Origin: Cristatella mucedo
Taxonomy: Eukaryota; Bryozoa; Phylactolaemata; Cristatellidae
NCBI GenBank assembly: GCA_009760855.2
Contig: WPIO01000235.1
Coordinates: 1-64,000, forward strand
Reading direction: 5' to 3'
Length of the DNA: 64,000 nucleotides
The translations under genes and the position numbers were made by a program. Shown here in pieces: positions 20,540 through 32,859 of this stretch (positions are counted from its first letter, which is position 1; every line of letters begins with the position of its first letter). The notes under the pieces are model-generated. The model saw nothing but the letters and a program-made list of their open reading frames with translations, did not search any database and was not told the origin of the DNA.

Positions 20540-21180
20540 TCAGTTGCACCCCAGAAACCTATCGGTTTCTGACCATGTCTGGAATAGCAAATGGTAGATG
20601 CAACCGGCATTGGACGACTCCCTTTTTTGAAGAGGAGCTACTCTCCGGACAAAATGCTAACTCGAGCCTCGAGCTTGTTACGGACGAGGCCCAAGCAGAG
20701 CCTCATCGGCTGCTTGTGCCTTGATCGCTGTCTGTCAAACGATGACGTCACCGCTTGGCCGATGTCGCGTAGCAACTTCTGGCGATTTCAGCTGCTTGTC
20801 AGCATGCTGAATGGTGGCGCCCACCCACGATCATTTACATTGGTACTTGATTCCCTCTCCACTGCAGGCCCCGAGAAACCACCCTGCTGGTTTCGTCTTG
20901 CTGGTACCTTGAAGACGATGGTCTCATAAAATGCCTGCTGTCACCAAGTTCACTGGGAATCGCTTAGTCTTCAGTGCTTAGAAGTAAATAAAGCCGAGAT
21001 TAAGTCATATTTGAAGGTAGGCGTTTTTTTACGCCGCAAGCTGACCCGACTTCCTAGGCACTGCCGATATCGGTTCCCTATTTAGAGCATAGCTAGTTTT
21101 CGCAGATGAAAGCTTAGGTCCGGGACGTTAATCAAGAATCAGCACCACTCGTTTGGAAGCTTCGGATGGCTTTCAGCTCT
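20540..21180 (+). repeat. dispersed repeat adjoining the satellite; homologous to 44470-45070
   Basis: Shared segments include gcccaagcagagcctcatcg (versus gcccgagcagagcttcgccg), gaaataaagccgagattaag (versus gaaatgaagccaagatcgat) and gagcatagctagttttcgca (versus atgcatagctagtttttgca). In both places the module lies next to the 172-bp satellite, but on opposite sides of it. Confidence 0.55.
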
Positions 21181-21589
21181 TCTCTGCGAGTGGGTGCTGG
21201 CAAGACCGCCTTGCCTCGAGAGTATAGCGGACGAGATTTCGTGGCTGGTCACACAGGTCACTGGTCGTGACAGGAAGCTCAGCGAATGACGCTATTGCTC
21301 CCAGTTGCCATAGAAATGCTATTAAACAAGGTTGTCTTTTCTGAATTGTCGTGCCTTTCCATTCGGAATACTTATAGAGATATATGAGTAGCCTTTTTTA
21401 AACGTTGCTCCACGCATGCAACTTGGCTCATGTCGGCAGCAACGTTCCCAGCCATTTATCGGCATTCCGGATGGAAGCAGCATACACTCGCCGAAATTCC
21501 CTGGCATTTCCAATTCTCTGCCCTGAGGCTTGTTAGAGCACAAAATCCAAGTCGCAGAGGCACCTGTGACCTGCAGCTCGCCTGTAGTT

Positions 21590-21960
21590 ACTCTAGCCTA
21601 TGCCTATGGTAGGCTGTACACTAGTCTTGGCCAATCGTCTGCTTCAAAATAGGCCCAAATCGAGCCGCCGGAACGACCAGCATCGCCAAGATTTTCAAAT
21701 TATAAAGGCTTGTACAGACAGCAGCATTGGGGAAGGGATCTGTCCTACTGAGAAACCATGCACAATCATGCAAGGACCCAACAGTGAACGAAATATTGGT
21801 CAAGACACGTTTCTGTTGGCGGCTCAATATACTTGTACATCAATTTGGTCAAGACGGTCGAATTGAAAAGCGAAAGCTTGGCGACGGTATATTGGGAAGC
21901 CAGACGAGGACGACGTTAACCCGATGCTACGTCTGTAAGGCATCGTTTTGAGAATTTCCA
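21590..21960 (+). repeat. dispersed repeat with homologous copy at 47380-47820 (-)
   Basis: Both copies translate in part to MP-VG, LLQN and NSERNIG, and share nucleotides such as cagtgaacgaaatattggt. Frames are interrupted in both, so I treat it as a non-coding or dead repeat. The stretch 22000-22400 holds nothing recognised. Confidence 0.55.
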
Positions 21961-22464
21961 CCTGGAGCCGATGCAGCGGCCTAGCCAGTCACGGGATTTG
22001 AGTCGTACGAGCTAGTTACGAAGCATCGACGGGCGAACGAAGAAAGTATTGAGCCTGAGTCCAAATTACTCCAGGGATAACGTGCTGCTCACTCTCCCCG
22101 TCCCCGGTCGTAGGCCAATGAGAGCCGTAAATCTTCTGCCGCCGATATGCGCGTGAGGCATTTAAATCAACCCAAAGTTCATTTCTACCGTCCGGCCCTC
22201 GTCGAAAGCCGCCCTCGTGGGTATTGTGCACGGTCTTTTTTGTAGCGCAACGGCTTACAGCACGTCACGCGAGCGCGGCCAGCCCCAGGATAAGGGAGGT
22301 CAAAAAGAGTCGTAGTGGGGTGACGTCAGCATACCGAACGTATTACATGGCAGCAGCATGTGGGTAATTTTTGGATTTACTAATTGGCATTTACATTCAT
22401 ATTTGAAACAAGAAATTGAAATTCTAAAACCCCAGTGAAATATGAACTTCGAGTTACTTCGAGG

Positions 22465-23890
22465 ATAATGCAATGTAATGTAATGTATCTCCGCCTGTAA
22501 CTCCACAAAGTCACAAAGACCACGTGGGTGTTACGCAGGAGAGTTTTGCATAGCGCACTCACAGCCTAAGCGGCTTTCGGTACGCATTCGGTAGCCAACA
22601 GACTTCGTCTCACACAACAAAGAGAAAGTGGGAAGCATAACAGAGTCAGGAGAGCAGTTTAGGTAGTGAGTAGCATAGAAGCAGCAGCTCAGGGCCGCTG
22701 AAAAGGATGTGCCATAGTCGGCAGAAGGAGAGTAGTTGTCGTTGCGTAAGAATTGTGGAAGCGAGTTCCACAGTCTAGGACCTGCAGAGCTAAAGCTTCT
22801 GTCGCCAACGGTCTTTAAGCGGAGAATTGGGACAGCTAATTTATTGTCCACACAGGACCTGAGGGCATGAACAGGCCTAAACTGATGCAGCAGTTCAGCT
22901 AGGTACGAAGGAGCCAAGCCGAGGCGGGCTTTGTGCGTCAGCGTAAGAACTTTGTTCTGTATCCGTTGCTCAACCGGCAACCATCATAGCTCTTTTAGCA
23001 TAGGAGACACGTGCTCAAACCACTGGGACTTGAAAACTAGCCTTGCAGCCATATTCAGAGTCCGCAGCAGTGGCCTAATAGGTTTAAATGGCGACCCACG
23101 GAAAAGGGAATTACAACAATCAGGCCGAGACAGAACTAAAGAGCTAGTTGAATTTTTTACAAGCCACTGTGGGAGACAGCTCCTACTCTTGGATAGGGAT
23201 TGGACGTGATGGCTAGCTGTACAGGCAGACTTCTGAATGAAGCTTTTGAAATTGAGGCAGCTGTCGATAACGACACCTAAATTTCGAGCACGTGGTGATG
23301 GTTGCACAATAGCATCACCTATTAGAAGAGCAAAGCCTTTTAATCCAGCCACACGCTTAGGGTGTCCTATGAGCAGCAGTTCGGTTTTATCATCATTTAA
23401 TTTCACGAAGTTTTCCGACATCCAGGATCGAACGTCGGCAAGCAGCATTCAGTTTCTCAGTTGCCGCAGCAGATTGCGACGATTTGAATGACAAATACAA
23501 CTGAGAATCGTCAGCATAGAAGTGATATCCCATTCCATGGACCTTAATCACTTTACCCAGAGGTTGTGTATAAATGGATAACAGCAAGGGACCGAGTAAA
23601 GATCCTCGAGGGACTCCACAGATGACCCTTCTCGTGTGTGAGACCTGACCCCCACACGACACGGATTGAACACGACCAGACAAGTATAATTTAGACCACG
23701 CCAGTGCTTTGTCTGTCAGACCGATCGTTGTTCTCAATCGTTCAAGCAGAACTTCGTGATCAATGGTGTCGAAGGTAGCAGACAGATCTAGCAGAACTAG
23801 CGCAGTAACATTCTGTCGTTGTTGCCACGTAGAATGTCATTGTTAACACGGAGAAGAGCAGTTTCAGTGGAGTGCTGCCTCTTGAACCCT
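22465..23890 (-). mobile_element. LINE family B, 5'-truncated, RT to 3' tail
   Basis: On the minus strand it reads LLDLSATFDTIDHEVLLERL (RT palm with the FDxID motif), GVPRGSLLGPLLLSIYTQPL, FYADDSQLYLSF (catalytic YADD, codons near 23501-23530) and FVKLNDDKTELLLIGHPKR. The C-terminal region follows (VEQRIQNKVLTLTHKA, SFSSAGPRLWNSLPQFLR). The 3' UTR comes next, ending in an ATTAC-type tail near 22465. This is the CR1/L2/Rex1-like group of non-LTR elements. At least two frameshifts split the frame, and there is no endonuclease part, so it is inactive. Confidence 0.88.
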
Positions 23891-24234
23891 CATTGAAATG
23901 TTTCTGACATTCCATTATTTTAAATGTGTTCAACCAGCTGCTTAGGGTAGCCCTGTCAGTCCAGTATCTCCTTCTCTCAGCACTGTCACCTATTTTGATT
24001 TAGCCCAAGCGATTACCGTGCTTGTGCTTGAACCGGCAGACTTAGCGGTTTGGAAGGTGGCAATACTTTCCTAATATGAGTCTAGAATTTACGATTTTAC
24101 GCAGTTTTAAATTCGTGCTAAACAGTTTTGTTTAATGGTTGCGTATGAAGGGTACATTTTATTTTGCTGCTACTAAACTTTTTCGCATACATATCAAGTA
24201 AGATTCTGAAAGAAAAGTATCTTAAATGGAAAGA

Positions 24235-24790
24235 CAAGCCTTTTTAAAAGAGTGAGTGGGATAGCGGAAGTGGCTGCTGAATGGTGCGTAGCTGAAGCTG
24301 AAATAAAGCGCCAGTCTTGCTAGTGAGAATAGACTATAAAGACCCAGAGGGAAGCGAAACTAGCATAAAACAGTAAACTGCTCGTCAGTAGCACCTGCAG
24401 CAACTAACCGGAATGACGCTGCAAGAAGAGGCTGCTAGGCCTGTGTGGCAGTGCTGCAAGAGCTACGAAAAAGGTGCCGCACGTCATCGCCAGCAGCGGC
24501 GGCAGCAGCAGCGTGCGTGAGAAGAAAAGGAAGTAGAGGGAAAGGTTCAGATCCATACTTGGCGACCGTAAAGCCAAAACTATTCAGGAAATTTCATGAA
24601 ATGTTCTTGCTCTAAGCCTACACTGCACCTTTGTGTTGCCTTGACAAAATCATCGCTGGCATGCTATGCTATGCCGTCAAACCGCCCCAGTCACTCCAGT
24701 GCGTCCAAAGTCACTCTTCTTTCTGTTAACTGCTCTGTGAGAAAATGAATGCTTCCGCTAGCCAGCCTAAATTAACCGTGGAGCTGATGT
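24235..24790 (+). repeat. diverged third copy of the palindrome inner-end module
   Basis: Aligns with 52830-53470 (and its inverted mate 46030-46680): gcggaagtggctgctgaat versus ccggaagcggctgctgaat, cctacactgcacctttgtgt versus cctacactgcacctctacat, and catgctatgccgtcaaa in both. It shows that the palindrome's inner end is part of an older repeat family. Confidence 0.65.
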
Positions 24791-24949
24791 CACCAGGTCG
24801 TCTTAGCTGCCTGACCGCACTCCCTTCAGCCCACCCACCTAATTTTACGTCAAAGACAGCCCCTTCCCAAGGTTTCTGCTTGAGCTGATCACCACAGCAC
24901 TTTATCTTGCCATTAACTTTATTGCTATTATTACGAGAGACATTACGAG

Positions 24950-25410
24950 ACAGGAGTCGCAGCCCTTGATCAATCGTTGGCCCCTCGAAAGTTGGTTCCC
25001 CTCAAAGACGCCGAGGTTGGTAAGTCGTCGTTGTCGGTGCGTCTTTCGATAAGGATGTAGTGGAATTCAATGAGGTCGTCGTGGTGGCACTTTTCTTCAA
25101 CGTCCTGTCACGCTGTTGCCGGGATTTGGGGTCACGACACTTACGATCCGGTGATCCGGGGTCGGGACAGGTGCGTTAGACTGGGCAGCAGCTACCTAAC
25201 GACTCTAGGTGCTTACTGTGCCGTGCCTTGTCTCATCCTAGGGTTATCAACACCTGAGTTGTGAGTAATTTGATTCGCTTGCAAGATGTATTTTTGACTG
25301 TACACCCATTAACTAAAACCAGCGATCAAACAAGGCAATACGAACTAATATGGCAGAATAGATTATGCAAGGTAGGAGTAGGTTGAGCTTCTGATCGCCA
25401 TTGGTCACTG
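24950..25410 (+). repeat. dispersed repeat homologous to 31640-32290
   Basis: Shared text includes cccctcaaagacgccgaggt (versus cccctcgaagacgccaaggt), gtgcttactgtgccgtgcct, and gagttgtgagtaatttgatt (versus gaattgtgagtaattccact). The GATC-rich 30-bp tandem repeat of the arm copy is here reduced to a single ggtcgggacaggtgcg-like unit. The stretch 25420-27640 shows no feature I recognise. Confidence 0.6.
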
Positions 25411-27639
25411 CAGTGGATGACTCCAAAGAAGATGCAAACCGTTGGCCATTTACGGCGATCTCTCTTAAACACATGACCAGTTAGTTACCGGACGACGGAG
25501 TATGCTTGGGTTGTCACCCAGATCGTAAAATGGACATACCTGCAGCACAATAGCGACGACTAGTAAGCCACCTCATCGACAAAGTCTAGGTAAGCCAGAG
25601 CGAAGAGAAAACCGACGAATTTTACCAGTGTAAATATAGTTTGCGAAGCTCAATGATACTATTTTCAATCACTTCCCGCGCTCAGGCACAAGGGTTTAGC
25701 ATAGGTAGGTGTGGCATGGGCCGGATAGTAACTCAAAACAGTGGTTGCTTCGCTTACTGCCCTGCTGGCCTCTGATGCGTTTTCGGTGTGCTACTGCTCA
25801 AAACGTGTGCCCAGACTTTACGTCTCACCTTTCGCCCGTCCCAATCCCATTGTTGACGTATTGACGCAATCGTTCCACTTTGGGCCACCGTTGAAATCGC
25901 CAAACTTTGCTCTCAAGATTGCTGCGACGGCGACGATCTCTCTCGCGCGGCTCTAGAACTTAATCAGCGACGTGTGACATCCGCAGCTCATCTCTATCCT
26001 TTCCACGTGACGGTGTCTTAAACCTGGGCCGTCGTGTCACTCATGTTTCAGTGGAATGAATGACTTTCGATAAAGATATTCGAAATCTTAACTGCTAAAA
26101 GCGCGGTTTTCTAATATGCGATATTCTGTCCCTGCGGAACCGCGAACTAATGCGGCCTCGTTTGAGAACTTTCGCATGAACGCCTGCATCTGCCTTATTA
26201 AGTTGGGCTGCTTGAACTGTTGAAAGTGTATTGAAGTAAAGGTTGTTGAAGAAAACGATCTCGTGTATTTCATTAGTAGCCGGAACAGTGGAGACTCAGC
26301 CTCTATCCCTCACCCTTTGCAAGACATTAGCTGCCACTTCTAGCCACCAAGAAAGGCGTCGACCGAAGGGCGTTGCCAAAGATTTTGAACAGCCCCTTTA
26401 TTTCAGTAGGAACTAAACGCCTGAGCTGTCGCTTTACCTTTTTTGGCTACCAGTAAAGTTCATAGAGGGGATGGTGTAACTTCTGCCGGTTACGAGATCT
26501 ATTTTTATCGAGCTCAATAGTATTAATCGCTTCATCGATGAAGAGCTACTACTCTAGGAAGACGACCTCAGACTGTGACTAGACGACTGGAGGAGTTACA
26601 TCTGGTCTTAAGGAAACACGACTACGGACAGATTTTCCAAAGGAGAATGAGGAAACCCGTCAGCCGCGTTGGTAATAGCGTTAGAGATAAATCAATCGAT
26701 GTTACGAAGTTCTTAGGATTATATGTATTTTTAGGTAAATTTGGATGCGGTCTGAATGTGAATGCTATGCTTTTAAGATGAAAAAGGTAAGTTCTGGCTT
26801 TTCGAAGCTTTATGAGTGAAAAGATGGATACAGTCGTTTAACTTGGGTACGTCAAAGTGGGAACCAATGTTTTTTAGATGGTCGTTCATCCTGCACGTAA
26901 ATCACAGAATTTTTTGAAGACATTTGGTACATAAGAAAATCTCTCAACGGTTCAGCACCCGGAAAGTGATTATGGCAGCTTGCATACTGTGAACATTCCC
27001 AAGTTTAGGCTTTAAGGAATCGCTCACGAGTGCATCGAATAGGTCTTCAGAAACTGTATGAACGTCAAGACGAAGCAAACAGGCTAGGAAAATTAATTAA
27101 AAGTCCTAAAAATATGTTGCCATCTCGATTTGTTTTGCAGGCTTTTGTGCATAATGAATTGCTTTTGCACCGTCGGGTATTGGTTTCCCTCAATTGAAAA
27201 AGCCCTCGTACATGGCCGGAGACGTCTGCAGTCGGGTTTGCAGGCTTATTCTTGCTTTCTGCCTGATTCCTATCTAATCCTGCGCTACTCCCGCCTTATT
27301 TTTCGAAGGGAATTTACCTGACCGGCTTAATTCTAAACCTTGCTTTCTATTCACTCGATCCTCCAGTGGGAATCATCAAGTGGTCGCTTTTTTTAGGAAG
27401 GTGGCAAATGGACCTCCTCTATAGTTTTGAGGGAGGATTTTAATCATCTACGTTTGATTTTATCGCCTGCCACTTCTTTATTCGATTCGTATTTGACTAA
27501 CTCGAATATTCCTACAGACAGAGACACCGATGAAATGCATACACCCACTGCTAGGACTTGAGAAGCAGAGTTCCCGGGGGAGATTACAGAGAGGACGGGG
27601 TTCACTGGGGATGCTATTACATGAGAGATGGATATTTTG

Positions 27640-30425
27640 ATCCTGCAAATAAGTTCCTTTTTAAAGTCCGATCTAAATGTGGTAAAGTCAGAGGATGTGA
27701 CGAAAATCGGAAGTGAGTTCCAGCCTTTGGGAGCATGCACACTAAATGCACCGTTTCCATAGGAATTTGAGGTTTGAGGTTTGTGCGAGGTATTGGTAAA
27801 CTGTTAGATTCCTAAAAGCGGGTGGTACGATGCTTTGCCTGGTTGGGGAGAAAATCTGAGAGATAGGCAGGAGCCAATGAATGACGTGACCTAAAATTCA
27901 GTGAAAAAACCTTGAAGTCGGCCGGTTGCTTGACTGGTAGCCAGTGCAGATTGGCGAGAAGGGCTGTGATGCGAGCACGGCAAAGCTCACGACAGACAAG
28001 CCTGGGTTCAGAGTTCTGCACCAGCTGTAATTGTGCGATCGCACATGCATGTAGGCCTGGAAGAATTGAGTTACAGAAGTCAAGACGGGACATCATAGGC
28101 ACAGGGACCAATTTTGATGTGGTATCTTTATCTAAAACAAGCCCGAATTTTACCAATATTTTGTAACTGAAAGTAGGTAGACTTAACTGTGGAGCTGACG
28201 TGGTTGTCTAATAAAAGGTCACTTTCTAACATGACACCTAGATTTCGTGCAGATTCAAGGTACGATTTGCAGGCAGAGCCAATTTTAAGTGTTAGTCTTT
28301 CCAATTTCCGAGTCTCAATTGGTTCGCCCATACCGAATAAGTAAGTTTGATCACCATTTAATTTAAGAAAGCTTGCTGCCATCCACGTGCGGATGTCGTC
28401 AATACAGGCAGCAAAGGAGTTGAGACCATTTGAATAGCCGTCAAGCTGGGAGGGATCAAAGCAAATGTACAACTGAGTGTCATCCGCATAGAAGTGAAAG
28501 CCTAGATTGTGCTTGGCGATCGCATCGGTGAGAGGAAGAGTTTATAATCCGTCAAAGGAACCGGACCTAACACGGAGCCCGTCGATACACACATTTCAGA
28601 GAATTACTCTGATGATCTTCGTCCATTCACATCAACACCCTGAAGACTCTCGTTGAGATAGGATCTGAACCATTCCAGAGCAGTGCCAGTGATGCTCGGG
28701 TGAGATGAGAGGGGCTCTAGATCAACTCGGTGACCGATAGTATCAAAGCCGTACCGAAATATCAAACAAAACGAGCAGAGATACTCTACCAATGTCTGAA
28801 TTCCTAAGCAGTTCGTTGTACACCCTAAGCAATGTTGATTCTGTGAAGTCACCAGAATTAAAGACAGACAAACTTACTATCAAGGTTTGAAGTTTCTTTA
28901 TACGAGTTCAGCTGGTATGCCACGACACGTCTTTAGATTCTTTTACAGGAATAGTAGAAGGAAGACTGAGCGGAAGTTGGTCGACTTATTTTGGTTAAGT
29001 GTCGCTTTCTTGAGAATTTCCCTGACTACAGCTATTAGAAAGGTGATGGGAGATGACTTAGGCTAATGACATATTAATTATGTTACTTATGCAATGCACC
29101 AGCAGATCTACGCAACGTAGGAGCAGGCCAGTGGGGATAGGGTCCAAAGGACTCATTGTCTTCTTTGATTTGGATATTAACTTCAGGATGAGACCAGTAG
29201 TGACCTACTTAAAAGTGGACATTGCGGTGCACCCGGGAATCGAGGGACAGCATTCTAGTTGGGATGCTGCCATCGCAGGGATGGACTCCTGATCTTGTCA
29301 ATCTTGTGGGCAAAGAATCGATAGAAGCGACCAGCTAGATGCTCACTGTGGGATCATCAGGCAAGGAGCTAACCTGAGAGCTGTTGAGCAGATGTTTGTT
29401 CGTCGACATCAGCATCCTTGGATTGTGCATCTGCAATTCAAAAATGTTTTCATGGAAGCTAGACTTGGCTAGGATCGATATGTACGAACTACACTAGTCC
29501 TCATTTGCCTGTCGATGAACAGTCAGTCCTGATCTTTTTTACCTGTTCAAGCTTCTGCCTAGTAGACCGAGCTAGTTTCATGTCAGTGGTAAAACCTAGG
29601 CCGTCTGAGTGAGAGCAAACATTGCGTTCGGTCAAAGGTGTGAACTCGTCGAGCGTGTCAGCTAGCGTCGTCTTGTAGCTATTCACTGATGACGACAGAT
29701 CGAGGGGGTACTGAGCAGTAGCGGCGAGGCAGATAGTGTCGCACGGACAGCAGCGATATCCAGCGTCTTGAGGTTTCAAGACTCACATGTAATTTTAGAT
29801 AATGAGGAGGTCGGCACATACTGTAGACTAAATAAGAACTGCATGTGGTCAGATAAGCAGGATTTGGTAATAATTGGTGATGACACAGTGCAGTTGTGTG
29901 AAAAAATTTGGTCGAGTTTGTGACCTTTGAGGAGAGTAGGGCCGTGCATATGAGCCACCATAGACAATGAGTAAGTCAATGCGCGAAATTCAGAGCTGAA
30001 GGCGTCAGATAAGTTATCGAAGTGAACGATTAAATCACCCGTAACGAGGAGGGATCGATTTCTTGCACACAGAATCGAAATGAGATCGATGAAATTTGAG
30101 ATACAGGAGGATTTGGTACCTGGTGGGCGAAAGAATACTGCCACCATGGGTAACTTGTTTTCGGGTGAAATCAACACAGTTGATTTAAAAGACTGCTTCG
30201 AGGGTACTGCAAATGGTTTGAAGTTGAATTTCAAGCGAACACTAACAGCAAATCTACATCCAGTTTGACTGATCTAGGGGAGTGAAAGAATGAGCGTCCA
30301 GTCGGTGAGGCGTCTTTAATTGTCAGACAGTTTACCTATTTTAGCCAGGTTTCAGTCAGGGCGAGCAGTTCTAGACCATTTTAATTAACAAGGTGGTTTA
30401 TTACAAGAGGTTCATTGCATATCGA
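27640..30425 (-). mobile_element. LINE family A, most complete copy (endonuclease, RT, C-terminal region)
   Basis: Read on the minus strand. An APE-type endonuclease runs from about 30425 (GLELLALTETWLK) through VVFFRPP-like and LLVTGDLIVHFDN to GHKLDQIF and CLSDHMQFLF near 29820. A linker contains LDEFTPLTERNV and RQKLEQVKK (29501-29779). The RT has FDTIGHRVDLEPLS, GTALEWFRSYLNE and FYADDTQLYICFDPSQLDG (catalytic YADD near 28471-28492). The C-terminal region has SRLDFCNSILPGL and LLANLHWLPVKQ and ends WNSLPIFVTSSDF. The order is that of CR1/L2/Rex1-like elements. Multiple stops and frameshifts are present, so it is dead. Only the endonuclease portion lies in the palindrome as far as the window shows. 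Confidence 0.9.
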
Positions 30426-31084
30426 GCGAGAATTCTAAAGGCAAGCGTAAAGTCGTGCCGATGAAGTCATAAGAGGCCTGATGACCACTAAGTAGGAGAG
30501 ATTCACAGTGACGCATGTGGGGATCGTGCTGAGTGGTTCGAGACAAAGCTAGGAATAATGAATGAACGAGTACTCAGCTCGATGTTCAAGTCAAACGAGC
30601 AGCGTTTAACCTGGCGGCTCCCGCCAAGACGGTGGCTCCTGGTGGTTTTCTTCTGCTAATGCGTAGTTCACGAATCTTTGGAACCTCACTAACATCTAAG
30701 AATGCGTTTGATCTACAATTACGAAGCAATACCTGCTACGGATGATCGTAACTAGCTTGCAGATTACTAGCCAGCAGCGCAGCTAAGGCAGCCGCCGGCT
30801 GGGAGACCCAGCAGTCCGAAGCGATAAGCGTTTAGATTTGTATGCACACGTAGTCTCTTAAGCGCTACGATCAAATAAAAATCGGAATAACTTTAAACAG
30901 GTCTTAGCTGTATCATCTCCTTTTACGGCATTCGCAAGAACTTCAATTTTTGGAAGAATTCTGCAACGAACAACAAAAGCCCACGAGAGCGTTCTACGTC
31001 GGGAGGTGACACGGTACAAGTAACTGCCCCCGAGGTTCCTCTGACACTGACACTCTTTTGCCGCTATATAACTAAGACGGTTCA

Positions 31085-31570
31085 ATGAGCTGTGCAAGTT
31101 TAAATCTATACTGTCCTTTTAGGCTATTCGCCCGATCTGCTATTGGTATAGCTGCCTTTCGTATCCCAGAAGGCAGTTTTTTCCCATCAATTTCCACTCG
31201 AATACCAATGTCCACTTACTGCACCAGCTTGGAAAATAACTGCCTTAACCCCTTGCCCGCCTATCACTGCAGAAGGCAACTCTTCTCACTTACCCTACTT
31301 GATCTTCATTCATCCTCTCAACCTCCCTCACTGATGACGACGGTAGCAGTATTCGCTTAGCATCTAAAGCACCGAAGCCATCGCTTGTTTCATGAAACTA
31401 CGAAATTGATCCGTTCAAGGGTTAAGAACATGAATAATTGCGTGTATTGCGCCCGTAATCCAAGCGCATCATTTTATGTAAGTGAAAGGCTCAATGTGCA
31501 GTACCTTTGGGAGTCAGCTCAGCCTTACCCGACTTCCTCCACCACGGCTCGACTCCTCTACTATTTATAA
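31085..31570 (+). repeat. unidentified segment of the palindrome (mate 62258-62743)
   Basis: Two frames of 91 and 61 codons are kept almost unchanged in both arms, but neither has recognisable motifs, and arm-to-arm identity alone explains their preservation. No gene is called. Confidence 0.4.
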
Positions 31571-31828
31571 AAGGCGAGAGAATGCATGAATGAAAGCCTC
31601 TTCATGGCTTGACCCTCTACAAAGCCTTGACGAGCGGCAGTACCATGCGGCAATCGCATACCAAGATCGATCGGCGACCGTTTGCACGTGGGCTCCCCTC
31701 GAAGACGCCAAGGTCGGTGAGTCGTCGTCTGGGGCGCGTCAGTTGATAAGCATGTTGTCACCGCCAACGAGGCGGTCAGGGCAAAGCGCCGCCGCTACGT
31801 CCTGTATGGTTGTTACTGAGATCTGGAG

Positions 31829-31949
31829 TTACGACAGGTGCGATCGATCGACCCGGGGTACGACAGGTGCGATCGATCGACCCGGGGTTACAACAGGTGC
31901 GATCGATCGACCCGGGGTTACGACAGGTGCGATCGATCGATTGATCGAC
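31829..31949 (+). repeat. 30-bp GATC-rich tandem repeat, four copies
   Basis: The unit cgacaggtgcgatcgatcga followed by cccggggtta is repeated three full times and once partially, then decays into gattgatcga. The mate is at 61163-61283. Each unit contains overlapping palindromes (gatcgatc and cccggg). Confidence 0.9.
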
Positions 31950-32859
31950 TTGGCAGTAGCTTGATATACATTTGAGCTGCTTACCGTGCCGTGCTGCTCG
32001 AAGCGTCTGAAACTGCTGGTCGGATTTTTCTTGTCGTTGAAAGGTGCCAGCTTACATTGTGGTACGCTTGACCAGTAGAGGCCAAGACTTCAACAGCGCT
32101 TAAAAATTCATTGGCAAACTCCACTGGAAATGCAGCCGTCAAACTCATTTCAGCTCATCCAAAGGTTAACCAACGGTCGAATTGTGAGTAATTCCACTCG
32201 CTTGCATAAGGTATTTTCGGCTTGACATTATTAGACCAAAAACCAATTACTAACCAAGGCAATGTGAATAAATGTAGCAGCTGCTTATAACCGCCAAATG
32301 TGTGCTTTTGGCAAATACGAACGGAAGATTACTCCATTTAGCTGTCGCCTATTGGTATTAGCACGACAGATTTCCTGCTTTGCCGGCAAGTTTTTGAAGA
32401 GCTTGCCATCGATGTTCCTTGTATTTATATAAATATGAAAGTATTGGCTACCCTTGTACTTCATCATATGACTTTTCACAAGTCAGCGACTGCTGTCTTG
32501 AAGCGTTATCATGAAATTTTGGTTTTGACTGGTCCAATTCATAACCCGGCCTCTGTGTTCCATGGTTTTGGCATGATAAATGCAACTTTATCCTAATTAT
32601 TTTTTTGTGCTTTTGGGGTACCCAGTGAGCTAGGTCTGCTGTTACTCTTAGCCTACAAAGCGTGGGGCTCAGGGTGACTTCAGCAGTGACTTAGTATAAC
32701 TTGACTGTGACTTAGTATCTAGGCTGACTATCTACGTGCCCGATGTATGAACAGGCTGCCTTTTCACGACCATTTTCTTTATATTTGATCACCACTGAAT
32801 AATCGTGTGCATGTCACAAGCCATTTTCTGTGTCCTACAGCACGTGCTAGCTTTGAAGT

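Noticed and set aside
20591-20929. 112-codon open frame as a host gene
   Set aside because: Lies in a dispersed repeat whose other copy (44470-45070) does not keep the frame, and has no known motif.
29776-30234. Functional AP endonuclease gene
   Set aside because: The motifs are those of a LINE endonuclease, in line with RT blocks downstream, and the frame has stops shared by both arms.
31829-31949. CRISPR-like array
   Set aside because: Units are contiguous 30-bp tandem copies without variable spacers, in animal DNA.
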